Of a stretch of DNA of 64,000 nt, positions 9,401 through 21,155 are shown piece after piece; within the stretch, counting starts at the first letter, position 1, and every line of letters starts with the position of its first letter. The DNA comes from an uncultured Agrobacterium sp. Lineage in GTDB: Bacteria > Pseudomonadota > Alphaproteobacteria > Rhizobiales > Rhizobiaceae. The notes under the pieces were generated by a model that worked only from the letters and a program-made list of their open reading frames with translations, did not search any database and was not told the DNA's origin. The DNA lies in the NCBI GenBank assembly GCA_913777615.1, contig CAJYTK010000009.1:62001-126000 (forward strand), written 5' to 3'. A program made the translations under genes and the position numbers.

Positions 9401-10621
9401 GTCGATGGTTCGGCGGCAGTTGATATCCGCATCGAAGGCAGCGTCGCCGCGCCTTCCGTGACGGGGACGATCAGCACCCAGGGTACGCGCGTTACCGATG
9501 TGCGACGCAACCTTACCCTCAACAATCTTGCCGCAACGATTACCTTCAACCGCGATGTCGCGACCATATCGAGGCTGACGGGAAGCCTGTCGGGCGGTGG
9601 AACCATTTCCGGGTCCGGTACTGTCGGCATCAACCCCGCATCAGGGTTTCCGGCAGATCTCAGCATCACGCTGAACCGCGCAACCTACGCGGACGGAACA
9701 CTGTTCACCACGCAGGCAAGCGGCACGCTGACGCTGAAGGGTCCGGTCCTGTCGTCGCCGCTTCTCGCCGGTACGCTGACACTGGATAAAAGCGCGATCA
9801 CCATTCCGGAACGCCTGCCCGCATCGCTGACGGAAATCGATATCAAGCACAAGAACGCGCCACGGGCGGTGAGACGCCAGGAGGCGGAGATCCGCGCTGA
9901 CGAAGGTGGCAGCGGTAGTTCATCAACAATTGGTCTCGATCTCCAGATCAATGCACCAAGCGGCATCTTCGTGCGCGGACGCGGCATCGATGCGGAACTG
10001 ACCGGCAACCTGACGATACGCGGCACGGCCGCTAGCCCTCAGATCTCCGGCGGTTTCACCATGCGTCGTGGCCGTCTCGAAATCCTGACGCGGCGGCTGG
10101 ATTTCACCAATGGCGAAATCACCTTCGGCGGCGGGCTGATCCCGGTTCTCAACCTCTCTGCCGATTCGAGCGTCGGCTCCAACACCGTGACGGTGACCGT
10201 CAGCGGCAACGCCAACGATCCATCTTTCGCCTTCACATCGTCCCCGGCGCTGCCCCAGGATGAGGTGATGGCACAGCTGATCTTCGGCCAGTCCATGTCC
10301 AAACTGTCACCTCTGCAGATTGCCAGACTGGCGGAAGCGGCAAGTCAGCTGGCGGGCGGGCGCTCAACCTCCCTGTTCGATAGCCTGCGAAGCAACCTCG
10401 GCATCGACGATCTCGATATATCCACCGATTCCGAAGGACGGGCGCGGGTATCGGCAGGCAAATATATCAATGAGCGTACCTATCTCCAGCTCGAGCAGAG
10501 CGGCGATTCCGGCGCAAAAGCAGTCATCAATCTCGACGTCGGACGCGGCGTCAAGCTGCGCGGCGAAGCGGGAGCCAGCGGCGAAGGTGCAGCCGGCATC
10601 TTCTATGAAAAGGAGTACTGA
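6461..10621 (+). CDS. tamB: Translocation and assembly module protein TamB
   Basis: The 1386-residue AsmA/TamB-type protein has an N-terminal membrane anchor (about residues 5-27). A very long repetitive beta-strand region follows, with a C-terminal TamB (DUF490) domain ending in YEKEY. TamB is anchored in the inner membrane and spans the periplasm as a hydrophobic groove reaching TamA. Its position directly after tamA supports the call. Neither start is certain: ATG 6461 lacks a clear ribosome site, while TTG 6452 has GAAG six bases upstream and would add three residues. Confidence 0.94.
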   Translation: MNMLIRLLKWFACIALGAVALLVVVLLFFGLSPFGARFLANEVSRIASSTDQTITISPPKGLLTGRLRLDNVTIADREGSYATLDGVELDWSPLDLLTGTFHAERLTAANIRVDRAPLPASQQAEPSSGSFSLPLKVTVDDLSLPNIELGEKLAGRAFALSASGHGYATSDTITASLSASRKDEQRASIDADLAYIPAENVLKLQALLNEPEGGLLANLLRLPGAPAVSIKLSGEGPLSDWSGKLAGSVSGNEVVALNGHHSLAQDGTRRVTLQGGGHPDRLLPPLVRQLFSGETKIDLAATMSPEGRISVENGNLETGALILTASGSVDPQGQNDLSANLIGTNGPVDIRLPLADGELQALVDGIDLSLRGNADAARLNTVASLRSLKVPQGTLQGVKLTAASEDLDVASMTGTIRTLLSVDQSALTSPDLERIVKAPLKLSAPLRVSPQTIAFEGATLESASIGGTASGAYDLSAGKVSSNLRLFVLPSVLPPALAEKFDGTIAINGYVESLMGGATSLENLVIKSTTLEANGGVSLDNGAIAAKLSGRLPALEKLSPQAAGSLDFSLQANGPISAADFTADISAARATLAGRSLQSLKVLASGKADVAAPQAKFQATGTLDNQPIDASAALVQTGEGTAIPELNVKVGPNVMTGKLQLTPQFLPSGALSFDFPDISLLAALAAQQASGDLKGDIAISNADGKIAATIRANGKTIRKDTTAISGLVADLKVDDLLALAINGTVKAQSINAGAAALSGLELDIDHAANATTFDLNGRYDNAPLVLKGRADTGASPMRVALESFSATPRGIPVRLAAPSVITVENGNARISGLTIQTGNGRVEVNGSAGSTLDVNAAIRALPASLANAFSPGLDAAGTISGTVVAKGSAADPAIDYDLTWSDAAIAQTRAAGLGALGIKANGRFANQSLQLDTSLTGGGGLTVSGGGTLGLSGNRPLAMSFKGQLPFAALAAQTSEQGLVVDGSAAVDIRIEGSVAAPSVTGTISTQGTRVTDVRRNLTLNNLAATITFNRDVATISRLTGSLSGGGTISGSGTVGINPASGFPADLSITLNRATYADGTLFTTQASGTLTLKGPVLSSPLLAGTLTLDKSAITIPERLPASLTEIDIKHKNAPRAVRRQEAEIRADEGGSGSSSTIGLDLQINAPSGIFVRGRGIDAELTGNLTIRGTAASPQISGGFTMRRGRLEILTRRLDFTNGEITFGGGLIPVLNLSADSSVGSNTVTVTVSGNANDPSFAFTSSPALPQDEVMAQLIFGQSMSKLSPLQIARLAEAASQLAGGRSTSLFDSLRSNLGIDDLDISTDSEGRARVSAGKYINERTYLQLEQSGDSGAKAVINLDVGRGVKLRGEAGASGEGAAGIFYEKEY

Positions 10622-10826
10622 TCAACTTATGCGTGAACCACAAGAATTCAGGTCACGTCGTTAAGGAAATCGTTAAACTTTTTCGAGTTCAGAGATTGTT
10701 AAATTTGATGAGCTAAACAATTGTTGTTGCCTTGAACCTTTCGCGGCTGTTGTGCTTTAGGATCTTGTCTTCACGCACCACAATACCGGTCCGACCAAGG
10801 GGTTGAGCCGTGACGGAGTTCACTGA

Positions 10827-12611
10827 ATGCTCTCTCTTCCCGGGACCCATGCAAAAGCGGTCCTTGCAGCGTTAGGCCGCTCGCTGGCCGTTATCGAATT
10901 CGACACTTCCGGACATATACTCTCAGCCAACGAAAATTTTTGCAAAGCGATGGGCTATACCGCCGATCAGCTGATCGGCAAGCACCACCGCATTTTCTGC
11001 GAACCCTCCTATGCCGATAGCGATGCTTACCAGCAGTTCTGGGCGAATCTTAGAGCCGGTCGCTTCGACAAGCAGCAATACAAGCGGATCGCCAAAGGCG
11101 GAAATGAGGTCTGGATCGAGGCCTCTTACAACCCCGTCATGGAGGGCAACAGGGTCACGAGCGTCGTCAAGCTTGCCACCGTCATCACCGATGCGAAGCG
11201 CAAGGCGGCTGAAGATGCTGGTAAGCTGGACGCTATTTCCCGCGCGCAGGCCATCATCGAATTCACCCCGACCGGTGAGATCGTTACAGCAAACCAGAAT
11301 TTTCTGAACGCTGTCGGCTATAGCCTTGAGGAGATCCGCGGCAAGCATCACCGCATTTTCTGCGAAGACAGCATCCGCAACGATCCGTCCTATGGCGAAT
11401 TCTGGAGAAGACTGGGCTCCGGCGAGTATATGTCAGCAGAGTACAAGCGCATTGCCAAGAGCGGCAAACCGATCTGGATCCAGGCGTCCTACAATCCAAT
11501 TTTTGATGAAAACGGCAAGGTCTTCAAGATCATCAAGTTCGCAACCGACGTGACCGATCGCGTCACCGCCGTGGACGATCTTGCCTCCAGCCTGACGGCT
11601 CTGTCGAATGGCGACCTGACCGGCACGATCTCAGTCTCCTTTACCCCCACCCTCGAAAAGGTCCGGCACGATCTCAATGCCTCGCTGCATAAACTCCAGC
11701 ACGCCATGCGCAACGTGGCGGAAAGCACCAAGAGCATTACCGAGGGTGCGCGCGAAATCAGCGAAGCCACCGACAACCTTGCCCGGCGTACCGAGCAGCA
11801 GGCGGCAGCAGTGGAGGAAACCTCCGCCGCCTTACAGGAGATTACCCGAACGGTGGCGCAGAACGCGGAGCGTGCGGAACAATCCAGCCGTCTGGTCACC
11901 AATACGAAAAACGATGCGGAACAGTCCGGCCTGATCGTCAGCAAGGCCATCGACGCCATGGGGCGCATCTCGCAATCGTCCAATGAAATCGGCAGCATCA
12001 TCAGCGTTATCGATGAGATCGCCTTCCAGACGAACCTCCTGGCGCTGAACGCCGGCGTGGAAGCCGCCCGCGCGGGTGAAGCTGGAAAAGGCTTTGCCGT
12101 TGTGGCGCAAGAGGTGCGCGCACTGGCGCAACGCTCCGCACAGGCCGCAAAGGAGATCAAGACGCTGATCGACACGTCCGCGCGCCAGGTCGACGAAGGC
12201 GTCGACCTCGTGGGTGAAACCGGCAAGGCACTCGGCAAGATCGTCACCCAAGTCGGAGAGATCAATACCAACGTCGCAGCCATTGTCGAAACCGCCCATG
12301 ATCAGGCCAATGGCATCAAGGAAATCAATCACGCCATCGCAGCCATGGATACCAACACCCAGCAGAACGCCGCAATGGTGGAACAGACGACCGCGTCCAG
12401 CCACGGGCTGGCGCATGAGGCTTATCTTCTGCAGGAATTGCTCACGCAATTTAGATTTGGGAAACAATCTTCTGTTACGAATCAATCACTGCAGCCTGAA
12501 CGGAAGGTGCCGGTCACACGCGCCCCTGAAAGAAAGCCGAAGCCCGCTCTCTATGCGACGTCCGGCTCTCTCGCTTTGGCTCCGACACAAAAGGATTGGG
12601 AAGAATTCTGA
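10827..12611 (+). CDS. Soluble PAS-PAS methyl-accepting chemotaxis protein with CheR tail
   Basis: The 594-residue receptor has no membrane segment. It has two PAS domains (about residues 15-130 and 135-250), a HAMP-like segment with LSNGDL, and an MCP signalling domain with the tip [19 protein letters not shown]. This is the architecture of BdlA-type cytoplasmic receptors, which sense redox or metabolic state. Both PAS domains carry GKHHRIFC. The C-terminus is DWEEF, fitting the xWxxF pentapeptide that recruits CheR methyltransferase. The stop codon overlaps the cheW start by one base, so the two are translationally coupled. Confidence 0.93.
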   Translation: MLSLPGTHAKAVLAALGRSLAVIEFDTSGHILSANENFCKAMGYTADQLIGKHHRIFCEPSYADSDAYQQFWANLRAGRFDKQQYKRIAKGGNEVWIEASYNPVMEGNRVTSVVKLATVITDAKRKAAEDAGKLDAISRAQAIIEFTPTGEIVTANQNFLNAVGYSLEEIRGKHHRIFCEDSIRNDPSYGEFWRRLGSGEYMSAEYKRIAKSGKPIWIQASYNPIFDENGKVFKIIKFATDVTDRVTAVDDLASSLTALSNGDLTGTISVSFTPTLEKVRHDLNASLHKLQHAMRNVAESTKSITEGAREISEATDNLARRTEQQAAAVEETSAALQEITRTVAQNAERAEQSSRLVTNTKNDAEQSGLIVSKAIDAMGRISQSSNEIGSIISVIDEIAFQTNLLALNAGVEAARAGEAGKGFAVVAQEVRALAQRSAQAAKEIKTLIDTSARQVDEGVDLVGETGKALGKIVTQVGEINTNVAAIVETAHDQANGIKEINHAIAAMDTNTQQNAAMVEQTTASSHGLAHEAYLLQELLTQFRFGKQSSVTNQSLQPERKVPVTRAPERKPKPALYATSGSLALAPTQKDWEEF

Positions 12612-13087
12612 TGGCAACGATCAATTCGACAAATTTTGGCGGTGAGACACTCGAAATCATCGCTTTTCGCCTCCACGATCAGGAATTCTGCGTCAAGACC
12701 ACGACGATCCGCGAAATTCGCGGCTGGGCGCCATCCACGCCCATCCCGCACGCGCCGCCGGATGTCATCGGCGTCATGAACCTTCGCGGCTCGGTTATTC
12801 CGATCATCGACCTGGCTTACAAGCTTGGCATGAAGAGCACCGTGGCCAATGAGCGCAGCGCCATCGTGGTGGCTGAAGTCCACAACATGGTCATCGGCAT
12901 GCTGGTCGATCGCGTCTCCGATATTCTGACGATCCCGGCAAACCAGGTTCAGCCCGTGCCGGAAGTATCCGCCTCCTTCGACAAGTCCTTCTCCGAAGGC
13001 ATCATCGCCAACGAACATGGCATGATCTGCTTCCTGAACCTCGCCAAGATGTTCAAGGGAAGCGAGATGGAAGAACTGGCGGCCTGA
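12611..13087 (+). CDS. cheW: Chemotaxis coupling protein CheW
   Basis: The 158-residue single-domain CheW-like protein links receptors to the CheA kinase. The typical core is visible (VIGVMNLRGSVIPIIDL, about residues 50-66, and the later VDRVSDI). The ATG at 12611 overlaps the TGA of the upstream MCP (TGATG). No cheA, cheY, cheB or cheR gene is nearby, so this CheW must serve a kinase encoded elsewhere. A strong terminator follows, so the next MCP is transcribed separately. Confidence 0.93.
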   Translation: MATINSTNFGGETLEIIAFRLHDQEFCVKTTTIREIRGWAPSTPIPHAPPDVIGVMNLRGSVIPIIDLAYKLGMKSTVANERSAIVVAEVHNMVIGMLVDRVSDILTIPANQVQPVPEVSASFDKSFSEGIIANEHGMICFLNLAKMFKGSEMEELAA

Positions 13088-13113
13088 TACGCGCCCGACA
13101 TACGAAGTCATCG

Positions 13114-13148
13114 AAAAAGCCGCGCGGACGCCCTCCGCGCGGCTTTTT
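13114..13148 (+). terminator. Rho-independent terminator after cheW
   Basis: Stem GCCGCGCGGA/TCCGCGCGGC extended by A5/T5, with a five-base loop. Confidence 0.88.
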
Positions 13149-13465
13149 TATGTCGCATCCATCCACGCGTAAGTGGAAAGCAGGTAGCGATTTCCGAGAT
13201 TCGCTCTGCACCCTTTGGGCTCTTCTTCTGCGGCATGTCGCTCTGGCAAAACCGCTGTACACTTCTACAAGAGATGCTTTAGTCAGGTATCAAAGAGATC
13301 GTATTATTTCGTCAATTCTAAGAAAGAAACTTTTAATATTGATTTGCTCTAATGAAACCTGTGCGAGCGCAGAAATCAATCAGCCAGTGCGCAAGTAGCA
13401 GTTTCGGAAACCTTTCGTCTTTCCTCCAAACTGCCACCACGATTTCGGCTGTCCTGGGGGTCAAG
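13149..13465 (+). other. AT-rich leader region of the third MCP gene
   Basis: About 317 bases without a supported gene. The middle (13260-13350) is clearly AT-rich compared with its surroundings and probably holds the promoter, but I cannot fix -35 and -10 boxes. An ATG at 13352 opens the same frame as the MCP, but it has no ribosome site and its 38 extra residues match no domain. Confidence 0.5.
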
Positions 13466-15226
13466 ATGTTTTTGCTGGGGCAAGGTGCAGATAACAGTAA
13501 TATCGTGAGGGCGATTGCCGCATCACATGCCGTTATCGAGTTCGATCTAAGCGGTACGGTCCTTCACGCCAACACCAATTTCTGTTCGGAACTCGGTTAC
13601 GAGCTTGCCGAAATCGTCGGGCAGCATCACCGGATATTCTGTGATGCCGATCATTGTGCCTCTCAAGCCTACCGCGACTTCTGGGAAGACCTCAAGACGG
13701 GTAAAGCCCGAACCGGAGAATTCAAGCGGCTGCGCAAGGATGGCCGCGAGATCTGGATAGAGGCGTCCTACAATCCGGTCTTTCGCGGCAGCAAGCCTTA
13801 CAAGGTCGTGAAGATAGCAACCGACATTACCGCAAGGAAGCTCAAGGCAAATGAGGACAACAGCAAGCTGGAGGCAATCTCACGCTCACAGGCGGTCATA
13901 GAGTTCACGCCGACCGGACATATCCTCACTGCAAACCGTAATTTCTGCGACGGGCTGGGCTACGCTCTGGAAGAAATCGAAGGCCGTCATCACCGGATGT
14001 TTTGCGATCCAGCCTATGTCGCCTCTGATGCCTATAGCAACTTCTGGCGGCGCCTGGCATCCGGAGAGTTCATCTCCGACGAGTTCGTGCGCTACGGCAA
14101 ACACGGCAAGGAAGTATGGATACAGGCTGCCTATAACCCTATCCTGGATGACACGGGAGCGGTGGTTAAAGTCGTCAAATTCGCCACCGACGTCACCCCG
14201 CGCATGAGCGCGATCACGACGCTCGGGCAGGCCCTGCGCGCGCTGGCCGAGGGCAATCTGCGGCAAAGCCTCGATACGCCCTTCGTCCCGAGCATGGAAA
14301 AGCTCAGGAGCGACTTCAACGAGGTAATCGAAAAGCTGCGTCTGACGATGCTCACCGTTGCCCAGAATGCCGAGACCATTGCATCCGGCTCATCCGAAAT
14401 TCGTTCGGCGGCAGATGATCTGGCAAGGCGCACAGAGCAGCAGGCAGCCTCGCTGGAAGAAAGTGCTGCGGCTATCGAGCAGATTACCACCACGGGCGCC
14501 GATGCCAGCAGGCGGGCCGATGAGGCAGGACGGCTCGTCAGCGAGACCAAAGCCCAGGCCGAACGCTCCGGTACGATTGTGGACAAGGCGATTGCCGCTA
14601 TGGATGCCATTTCACAATCCGCCGGCGAAATCACCAACATCATCGGCGTCATCGATACGATCGCCTTTCAGACCAATCTCCTGGCCCTGAATGCAGGGGT
14701 CGAGGCGGCGCGGGCGGGTGAATCCGGCAAAGGCTTTGCCGTCGTGGCACAGGAGGTACGCGATCTGGCGCAGCGCTCCGCCAGTGCAGCCAAGGAGATC
14801 CGGCAACTGATCAACACCTCGGGCCAGCATGTGGCGCACGGCGTCGACCTCGTTGGCGAGGCGGGGCAAGCGCTGCAACATATTGCCACTCAGGTGGACA
14901 GGATTGACACCAATGTTGCGGCCATCGTCGAGGCGGCCCGCGAGCAGGCCAATGGGCTCAGCGAAATCAACCACGCCGTCAACCTCATGGACCAGGCCAC
15001 GCAAAAAAATGCCGCGATGGTCGAGGAGACGAATGCGGCGAGCCACGGTCTGGCGCGCGAAGCAGACGCTCTGCACCAGCTACTCACCCAGTTCGACGTG
15101 GGGCTGGCAGGCGCGCCCTCCCCTGCATCCGCGCACTCAGCGTCTGCGGCAAGGCACTCTGTGACGCCGCTTGCTGGACGTCGAAATGGCTCTGCAGCGG
15201 TAGCGCCGAAATGGACTGAGTTCTGA
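13466..15226 (+). CDS. Soluble PAS-PAS methyl-accepting chemotaxis protein with CheR tail
   Basis: The 586-residue paralogue of the MCP at 10827 has the same layout: two PAS domains, a HAMP-like segment (LAEGNL) and a signalling domain with [19 protein letters not shown], with no membrane segment. The PAS domains carry GQHHRIFC and GRHHRMFC. The C-terminus KWTEF fits the CheR-binding xWxxF pattern. ATG 13466 was chosen because its N-terminus aligns with the start of the paralogue and a G-rich run lies six bases upstream; the upstream in-frame ATG at 13352 is less likely. Separate transcription from cheW is implied by the terminator between them. Confidence 0.91.
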   Translation: MFLLGQGADNSNIVRAIAASHAVIEFDLSGTVLHANTNFCSELGYELAEIVGQHHRIFCDADHCASQAYRDFWEDLKTGKARTGEFKRLRKDGREIWIEASYNPVFRGSKPYKVVKIATDITARKLKANEDNSKLEAISRSQAVIEFTPTGHILTANRNFCDGLGYALEEIEGRHHRMFCDPAYVASDAYSNFWRRLASGEFISDEFVRYGKHGKEVWIQAAYNPILDDTGAVVKVVKFATDVTPRMSAITTLGQALRALAEGNLRQSLDTPFVPSMEKLRSDFNEVIEKLRLTMLTVAQNAETIASGSSEIRSAADDLARRTEQQAASLEESAAAIEQITTTGADASRRADEAGRLVSETKAQAERSGTIVDKAIAAMDAISQSAGEITNIIGVIDTIAFQTNLLALNAGVEAARAGESGKGFAVVAQEVRDLAQRSASAAKEIRQLINTSGQHVAHGVDLVGEAGQALQHIATQVDRIDTNVAAIVEAAREQANGLSEINHAVNLMDQATQKNAAMVEETNAASHGLAREADALHQLLTQFDVGLAGAPSPASAHSASAARHSVTPLAGRRNGSAAVAPKWTEF

Positions 15227-15371
15227 GGGCATAGCATGTTGCCCTCCGTTGGCCTCACACATCAGGCGTCGGTCAGAGACGCCGTGTGACGATGCCATCG
15301 CAGGAGAGCGCCGTTTTTGATGGTGAGTGGCCAGCTATCCTCTGCGCCTCCTGCCGAGGCTAGAAAAACAA

Positions 15372-15394
15372 AAAGCGGCCATAAAAGCCGCTTT
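15372..15394 (-). terminator. Terminator of the atpHAGDC operon
   Basis: Stem AAAGCGGC/GCCGCTTT with a seven-base loop. Read on the minus strand it is followed by TTTTGTTTTT, fitting the end of the atp transcript about 50 bases after atpC. Confidence 0.8.
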
Positions 15395-15444
15395 CGTCTG
15401 AGCTTATATGTGGACGGTTGCTCAACTTAACCCGCCCGGTCCTT

Positions 15445-15855
15445 TCAAGCGGCGACGAGAACCTCGTGCAGGTCCGTCAACTCGTAAAGGTACTTTTCAA
15501 GCTTCGTCAGATGATCGTGGTGGTGGTTGCCTTCCTCGATCTCCGAACGGGCAGCAGCGATGCGCTTCTGCAGATCGTCAGGTGTCATGTCGTCAGCCGA
15601 AACGGCAGATTCGGCGAGCAATGTGCAACCGGTCGGCAGGATATCGGCAAAACCGCCGAAAACCACATACTTGTGCGTTTCGCCAGATGCCGTCTTTACC
15701 CGGACGATTCCAGGCTTGATCGTCGTCATGACCGGCGCGTGATTGACCAGAACCGTCATTTCGCCTTCCGTTGCCGGAATAACGACTTCGCTGACCGTCT
15801 CGGACACCAGCAGACGTTCGGGAGAAACAAGTTCGAATTTGAAAGTGTCGGCCAT
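15445..15855 (-). CDS. atpC: ATP synthase F1 epsilon subunit
   Basis: The 136-residue protein has the N-terminal beta-sandwich of the epsilon subunit (FELVSPERL start, GEMTVLVNHAPVMT) and the C-terminal helical hairpin. Epsilon is part of the central stalk and can brake ATP hydrolysis. It is the last gene of the operon, 87 bases after atpD. Confidence 0.96.
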   Translation of the reverse strand: MADTFKFELVSPERLLVSETVSEVVIPATEGEMTVLVNHAPVMTTIKPGIVRVKTASGETHKYVVFGGFADILPTGCTLLAESAVSADDMTPDDLQKRIAAARSEIEEGNHHHDHLTKLEKYLYELTDLHEVLVAA

Positions 15856-15942
15856 GGCTATTCACTTCTTCTGATTGCGCGACAGACGATGTCGCGGGGG
15901 GCAACGGCGCGCGGCGAAAAACCGCGCACCAGTTCAATCACA

Positions 15943-17418
<1,476 letters not shown>

Positions 17419-17423
17419 TTACC

Positions 17424-18302
17424 TCAGAGCGCTTCCGCGCCCGAAATGATTTCGATGAGTTCCTTGGTGATCTGAGCCTGACGCTGACGGTTGTAGGACA
17501 GCGTCAACTTGTGGATCATTTCACCGGCATTGCGGGTTGCGTTGTCCATCGCGCTCATCTTGGCGCCCATTTCGCCAGCCACGTTTTCCAGCAGTGCGCG
17601 GAAAACCTGGACGGAAATGTTGCGCGGAATGAGGTCTTCCAGAATGGAGGCCGCATCCGGCTCGTATTCGTAGATCGCCGTATTGTTGGTCGCTGCCTGC
17701 TCGGTGGCTGGAACAGCAGCCGGGATCAACTGAAGGCCGGTCGGGATCTGGCTGATCACGGACTTGAATTCCGAGTAGATCAGCGTGCAGACATCGAACT
17801 CGCCGGCATTGAAACGGGCAATGATGTTCTTGGCGATCATATCGGCATTGGCAAAGCCCACCCGCTTCACGTCACGCAGTTCGATACGCTCGATGATGTT
17901 GGATGAGAATTCGCGACGCAGGCTGTCGTAGCCCTTCTTGCCGACAGTGATGATCTTGACCGTCTTACCCTGCACCATCAGCTTGCGGGCATGATCGCGG
18001 GCAAAACGGGAAATCTGTGAGTTGAAACCGCCGCACAGACCGCGCTCCGCCGTGCAGACGACGAGCAGATGCACATCGTCCTTGCCGGTTCCGGTCATCA
18101 GCGCCGGAGCGACATCGGCTTCCACCGCCTGAGCGATGTTGGCCAGCACGGCGCTCATGCGCTGCGAATATGGGCGGGCGGCCTCCGCAGCTTCCTGGGC
18201 GCGCCGAAGCTTCGCCGCGGCGACCATTTTCATCGCCTTGGTTATCTTCTGCGTCGCCTTTACGGAGGCAATGCGGTTTTTCAGATCCTTTAGTGAAGGC
18301 AT
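17424..18302 (-). CDS. atpG: ATP synthase F1 gamma subunit
   Basis: The 292-residue rotor shaft subunit has a typical N-terminus ([31 protein letters not shown]) and the conserved C-terminal helix ([15 protein letters not shown]). It transmits rotation from the c-ring to the catalytic sites. It lies 27 bases after atpA and 23 before atpD. Confidence 0.98.
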   Translation of the reverse strand: MPSLKDLKNRIASVKATQKITKAMKMVAAAKLRRAQEAAEAARPYSQRMSAVLANIAQAVEADVAPALMTGTGKDDVHLLVVCTAERGLCGGFNSQISRFARDHARKLMVQGKTVKIITVGKKGYDSLRREFSSNIIERIELRDVKRVGFANADMIAKNIIARFNAGEFDVCTLIYSEFKSVISQIPTGLQLIPAAVPATEQAATNNTAIYEYEPDAASILEDLIPRNISVQVFRALLENVAGEMGAKMSAMDNATRNAGEMIHKLTLSYNRQRQAQITKELIEIISGAEAL

Positions 18303-18329
18303 CCGTTATCCGTCCCAGTCAGAGCCTAA

Positions 18330-19859
18330 TCAGGAGAAAGACTTGGCGAAGTTATCGAGAGCAGCCTTGAGCTTGCCCTTGGTATCGTCGCTGATAGCCT
18401 TTTCCGTGCGGATGGTGTCGAGGATCGCCTTGCCTTCGGAACGAAGGTAGGACAGCAGACCCTGTTCGAACTTGCCGACCTGGTTTACCGCGACTTTGTC
18501 GAGGTAGCCATTGACGCCAGCGAAGATCACCGCAACCTGCTCTTCCGTCTTGAGCGGAGAGAACTGCGGCTGCTTCAGAAGTTCGGTCAGACGCGCACCA
18601 CGGTTCAGCAGGCGCTGCGTGGAGGCATCGAGGTCCGAACCGAACTGGGCGAATGCTGCCATTTCGCGATACTGGGCGAGTTCACCCTTGATCGAGCCGG
18701 CAACCTGCTTCATGGCCTTGATCTGAGCGGCAGAACCAACGCGCGAAACCGACAGACCGACGTTAACAGCCGGACGGATACCCTGGTAGAACAGGTCGGT
18801 TTCGAGGAAGATCTGGCCGTCGGTGATCGAGATCACGTTGGTCGGAATAAAGGCGGAAACGTCGTTGCCCTGGGTTTCGATGACCGGCAGAGCCGTCAGC
18901 GAGCCAGCGCCCATTTCGTCGCTCATCTTTGCAGCGCGCTCGAGGAGACGCGAGTGCAGATAGAAAACGTCGCCAGGGTAAGCTTCGCGGCCCGGAGGAC
19001 GACGCAGAAGAAGCGACATCTGACGGTAGGCAACAGCCTGCTTGGACAGGTCGTCATAGCCGATCAGGGCATGCTTGCCGTTGTCACGGAAGTATTCGCC
19101 CATGGCGCAGCCGGCAAACGGTGCGAGGAACTGCATCGGAGCAGCGTCCGAAGCAGTCGCCGCGATGACGATGGAATACTGCAGAGCGCCACGCTCTTCC
19201 AGAACCTTGACGAACTGGGCAACGGTCGAACGCTTCTGGCCGACGGCGACGTAGACGCAGTACAGCTTGTCGTTGTCCGGGCCGTTGTCGTGGATCGGCT
19301 TCTGGTTCAGGAACGTGTCGAGAATGATGGCGGTCTTGCCGGTCTGGCGGTCGCCGATGACGAGCTCGCGCTGGCCACGGCCAACCGGGATCAGAGCGTC
19401 GATAGCCTTGAGGCCGGTCGACATCGGCTCATGAACCGACTTGCGCGGAATGATGCCAGGAGCCTTGACGTCAACGCGGCGGCGTTCCGTCGCATTGATC
19501 GGGCCCTTGCCGTCGATCGGGTTGCCGAGGGCGTCAACGACGCGGCCAAGCAACTCGGGACCGACGGGAACGTCAACGATCGCACCTGTGCGCTTGACGG
19601 TGTCGCCTTCCTTGATGTCACGGTCGGAACCGAAAATAACCACACCGACATTGTCGGCTTCAAGGTTCAGCGCCATGCCGCGAATGCCGCCGGGGAACTC
19701 GACCATTTCACCAGCCTGAACATTGTCGAGGCCGTAAACGCGAGCAATACCGTCACCAACGGACAGAACCTGGCCGACTTCGGAGACTTCCGCCTCGTTG
19801 CCGAAATTTTTGATTTGATCTTTCAGAATTGCGGAAATTTCCGCGGCGCGGATATCCAT
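18330..19859 (-). CDS. atpA: ATP synthase F1 alpha subunit
   Basis: The 509-residue subunit has the P-loop GDRQTGKT and the characteristic [14 protein letters not shown] stretch. Alpha binds nucleotide non-catalytically and alternates with beta in the F1 hexamer. Its start overlaps the atpH stop by one base (TGATG), giving translational coupling. Confidence 0.98.
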   Translation of the reverse strand: MDIRAAEISAILKDQIKNFGNEAEVSEVGQVLSVGDGIARVYGLDNVQAGEMVEFPGGIRGMALNLEADNVGVVIFGSDRDIKEGDTVKRTGAIVDVPVGPELLGRVVDALGNPIDGKGPINATERRRVDVKAPGIIPRKSVHEPMSTGLKAIDALIPVGRGQRELVIGDRQTGKTAIILDTFLNQKPIHDNGPDNDKLYCVYVAVGQKRSTVAQFVKVLEERGALQYSIVIAATASDAAPMQFLAPFAGCAMGEYFRDNGKHALIGYDDLSKQAVAYRQMSLLLRRPPGREAYPGDVFYLHSRLLERAAKMSDEMGAGSLTALPVIETQGNDVSAFIPTNVISITDGQIFLETDLFYQGIRPAVNVGLSVSRVGSAAQIKAMKQVAGSIKGELAQYREMAAFAQFGSDLDASTQRLLNRGARLTELLKQPQFSPLKTEEQVAVIFAGVNGYLDKVAVNQVGKFEQGLLSYLRSEGKAILDTIRTEKAISDDTKGKLKAALDNFAKSFS

Positions 19860-20425
19860 CAGCCAACCTCTTTCAGTGCAAGCTTAAGGGTAGAAAGTTT
19901 GGTGCGAAGAGACGTATCGATCTGGCGTGAACCGACCTTGACGATGAGACCGCCGAGGATGGAAGGATCGACCGTAAGAGCGATCGCCACGTCCTTGCCG
20001 GTCACACTCTTCAGCGCCGCTTTCAGTTCAGTTTCCTGCGCTTCGTCGAGCGCATGCGCCGAAGTAACTTCGGCAACAATTTCGCCGCGGTGAGCAGCAG
20101 CAATAGTACGGTAGGAGGCAATCATGCCGGGAACGGCAAAGAGGCGGCGGTTATTGGCCACGACCTTGAGGAAATTGGCAGCAAGACCGGAAATGCCAGC
20201 TTTTTCAGCGATGGCCGAAATGGCCTTCGACTGATCTTCCGAAGAGAAGACCGGGCTCGCAACCAGACGCTTCAAGTCGTCGCTTTCATCGAGCAAGGCT
20301 TGGAACCTGTCGAGATCGGCGCTGACTGCCTCAACAACACCCGCTTCCAAGGCAAGCTCGAAAAGCGAAGACGCATACCTTTCCGCTACACCGGATGTTC
20401 CATGGGAGGTATCTGCCACGGGCAA
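19859..20425 (-). CDS. atpH: ATP synthase F1 delta subunit
   Basis: The delta (OSCP) subunit joins F1 to the peripheral stalk. The conserved body starts at [17 protein letters not shown]. The TTG at 20425 was chosen (MPVADTS, 188 residues) because AGGGA lies five bases upstream and related rhizobial proteins begin this way; longer in-frame starts exist at 20443 and 20497. First gene of atpHAGDC. The Fo genes (atpI, B, E, F) are absent here, as expected for alphaproteobacteria, where they form a second locus. Confidence 0.94.
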   Translation of the reverse strand: MPVADTSHGTSGVAERYASSLFELALEAGVVEAVSADLDRFQALLDESDDLKRLVASPVFSSEDQSKAISAIAEKAGISGLAANFLKVVANNRRLFAVPGMIASYRTIAAAHRGEIVAEVTSAHALDEAQETELKAALKSVTGKDVAIALTVDPSILGGLIVKVGSRQIDTSLRTKLSTLKLALKEVG

Positions 20426-20549
20426 TTTTTCCCTGCTATTCATCCAAGAAAACGCAGCCGAGAGATCGGCTTCGTCAAATTCTTGAATTCGTTTCAATTT
20501 CCCCGAAAAAGGCTGGAATTCCCCCCTGCCTTATCTCGATTTCGCGGTC

Positions 20550-20578
20550 CGTCTAGCATAGGACGCCGGGACTCGCAA
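20550..20578 (-). promoter_or_regulatory. Possible promoter of the atp operon
   Basis: On the minus strand TTGCGA (20578-20573) and TAGACG (20555-20550) are separated by 17 bases, about 125 bases before atpH. The -10 matches the consensus only partly. Confidence 0.33.
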
Positions 20579-20686
20579 CACGCGTAATAGCGGAAACCTT
20601 CTTTTGAACAAGGGGTAATGCGGTTTAATTTTCCCAATGACGCGCTTGTGACGCTACCAGCGGGAGGAAATGCTTTGAAGCCGATG

Positions 20687-21073
20687 TTAAACGAGGCCGA
20701 AAACATACATCAGTGGGAAAGCGGCAAGAACAACATGCACAACCATAAGTAATAAATTGCGAAGCGTTGCGCCTCCATCCGACAGGATGGAAAGCAGCGC
20801 GCCAAAGACCGAAAGTGCGAAAGCCGCCCCAAAGGCCAGATAGACCATGGGCTGGGCGAGCAGAAGCGCGGACACACCCAGGCCGAGATAAAGTCCGGCA
20901 AGCGACGAGCGGATCAACACCAGACCATCGCGGCGTTCGCCCGTCACCTGAAGCCCGAAGAGACGAAAGGTGATCATCGGCGCAAACATCACCAGCAGGC
21001 CTATCAGCGACGACAACACCGCTGCCCCGAAAGCGAGCTGTTCACCCAGCTCTGTCGGAAAATAAAACTCCAT
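20687..21073 (-). CDS. Small integral membrane protein of unknown function
   Basis: The 128-residue protein has four predicted membrane segments (about residues 13-36, 55-72, 75-95 and 105-126) and a short charged loop GERRDG between the first two. It resembles the DUF4345-type family of four-helix membrane proteins, but I recognise no functional motif. It is transcribed in the same direction as priA and the atp genes, 82 bases after priA and 261 before atpH. A role in ATP synthase assembly is only a thought from position. Confidence 0.7.
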   Translation of the reverse strand: MEFYFPTELGEQLAFGAAVLSSLIGLLVMFAPMITFRLFGLQVTGERRDGLVLIRSSLAGLYLGLGVSALLLAQPMVYLAFGAAFALSVFGALLSILSDGGATLRNLLLMVVHVVLAAFPLMYVFGLV

Positions 21074-21155
21074 TGATCATCCCCAAATCGCGAATCCCTT
21101 GGGCCGCCTTATGCCACGGCGGGAGCGAGGCCGAAAGATGGTCGTGCCACAGCCC

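Noticed and set aside
10661-10676. TTAA-N8-TTAA upstream of the second MCP as a CtrA site
   Set aside because: The CtrA consensus needs a seven-base spacer; eight here, and no second half-site pattern supports it.
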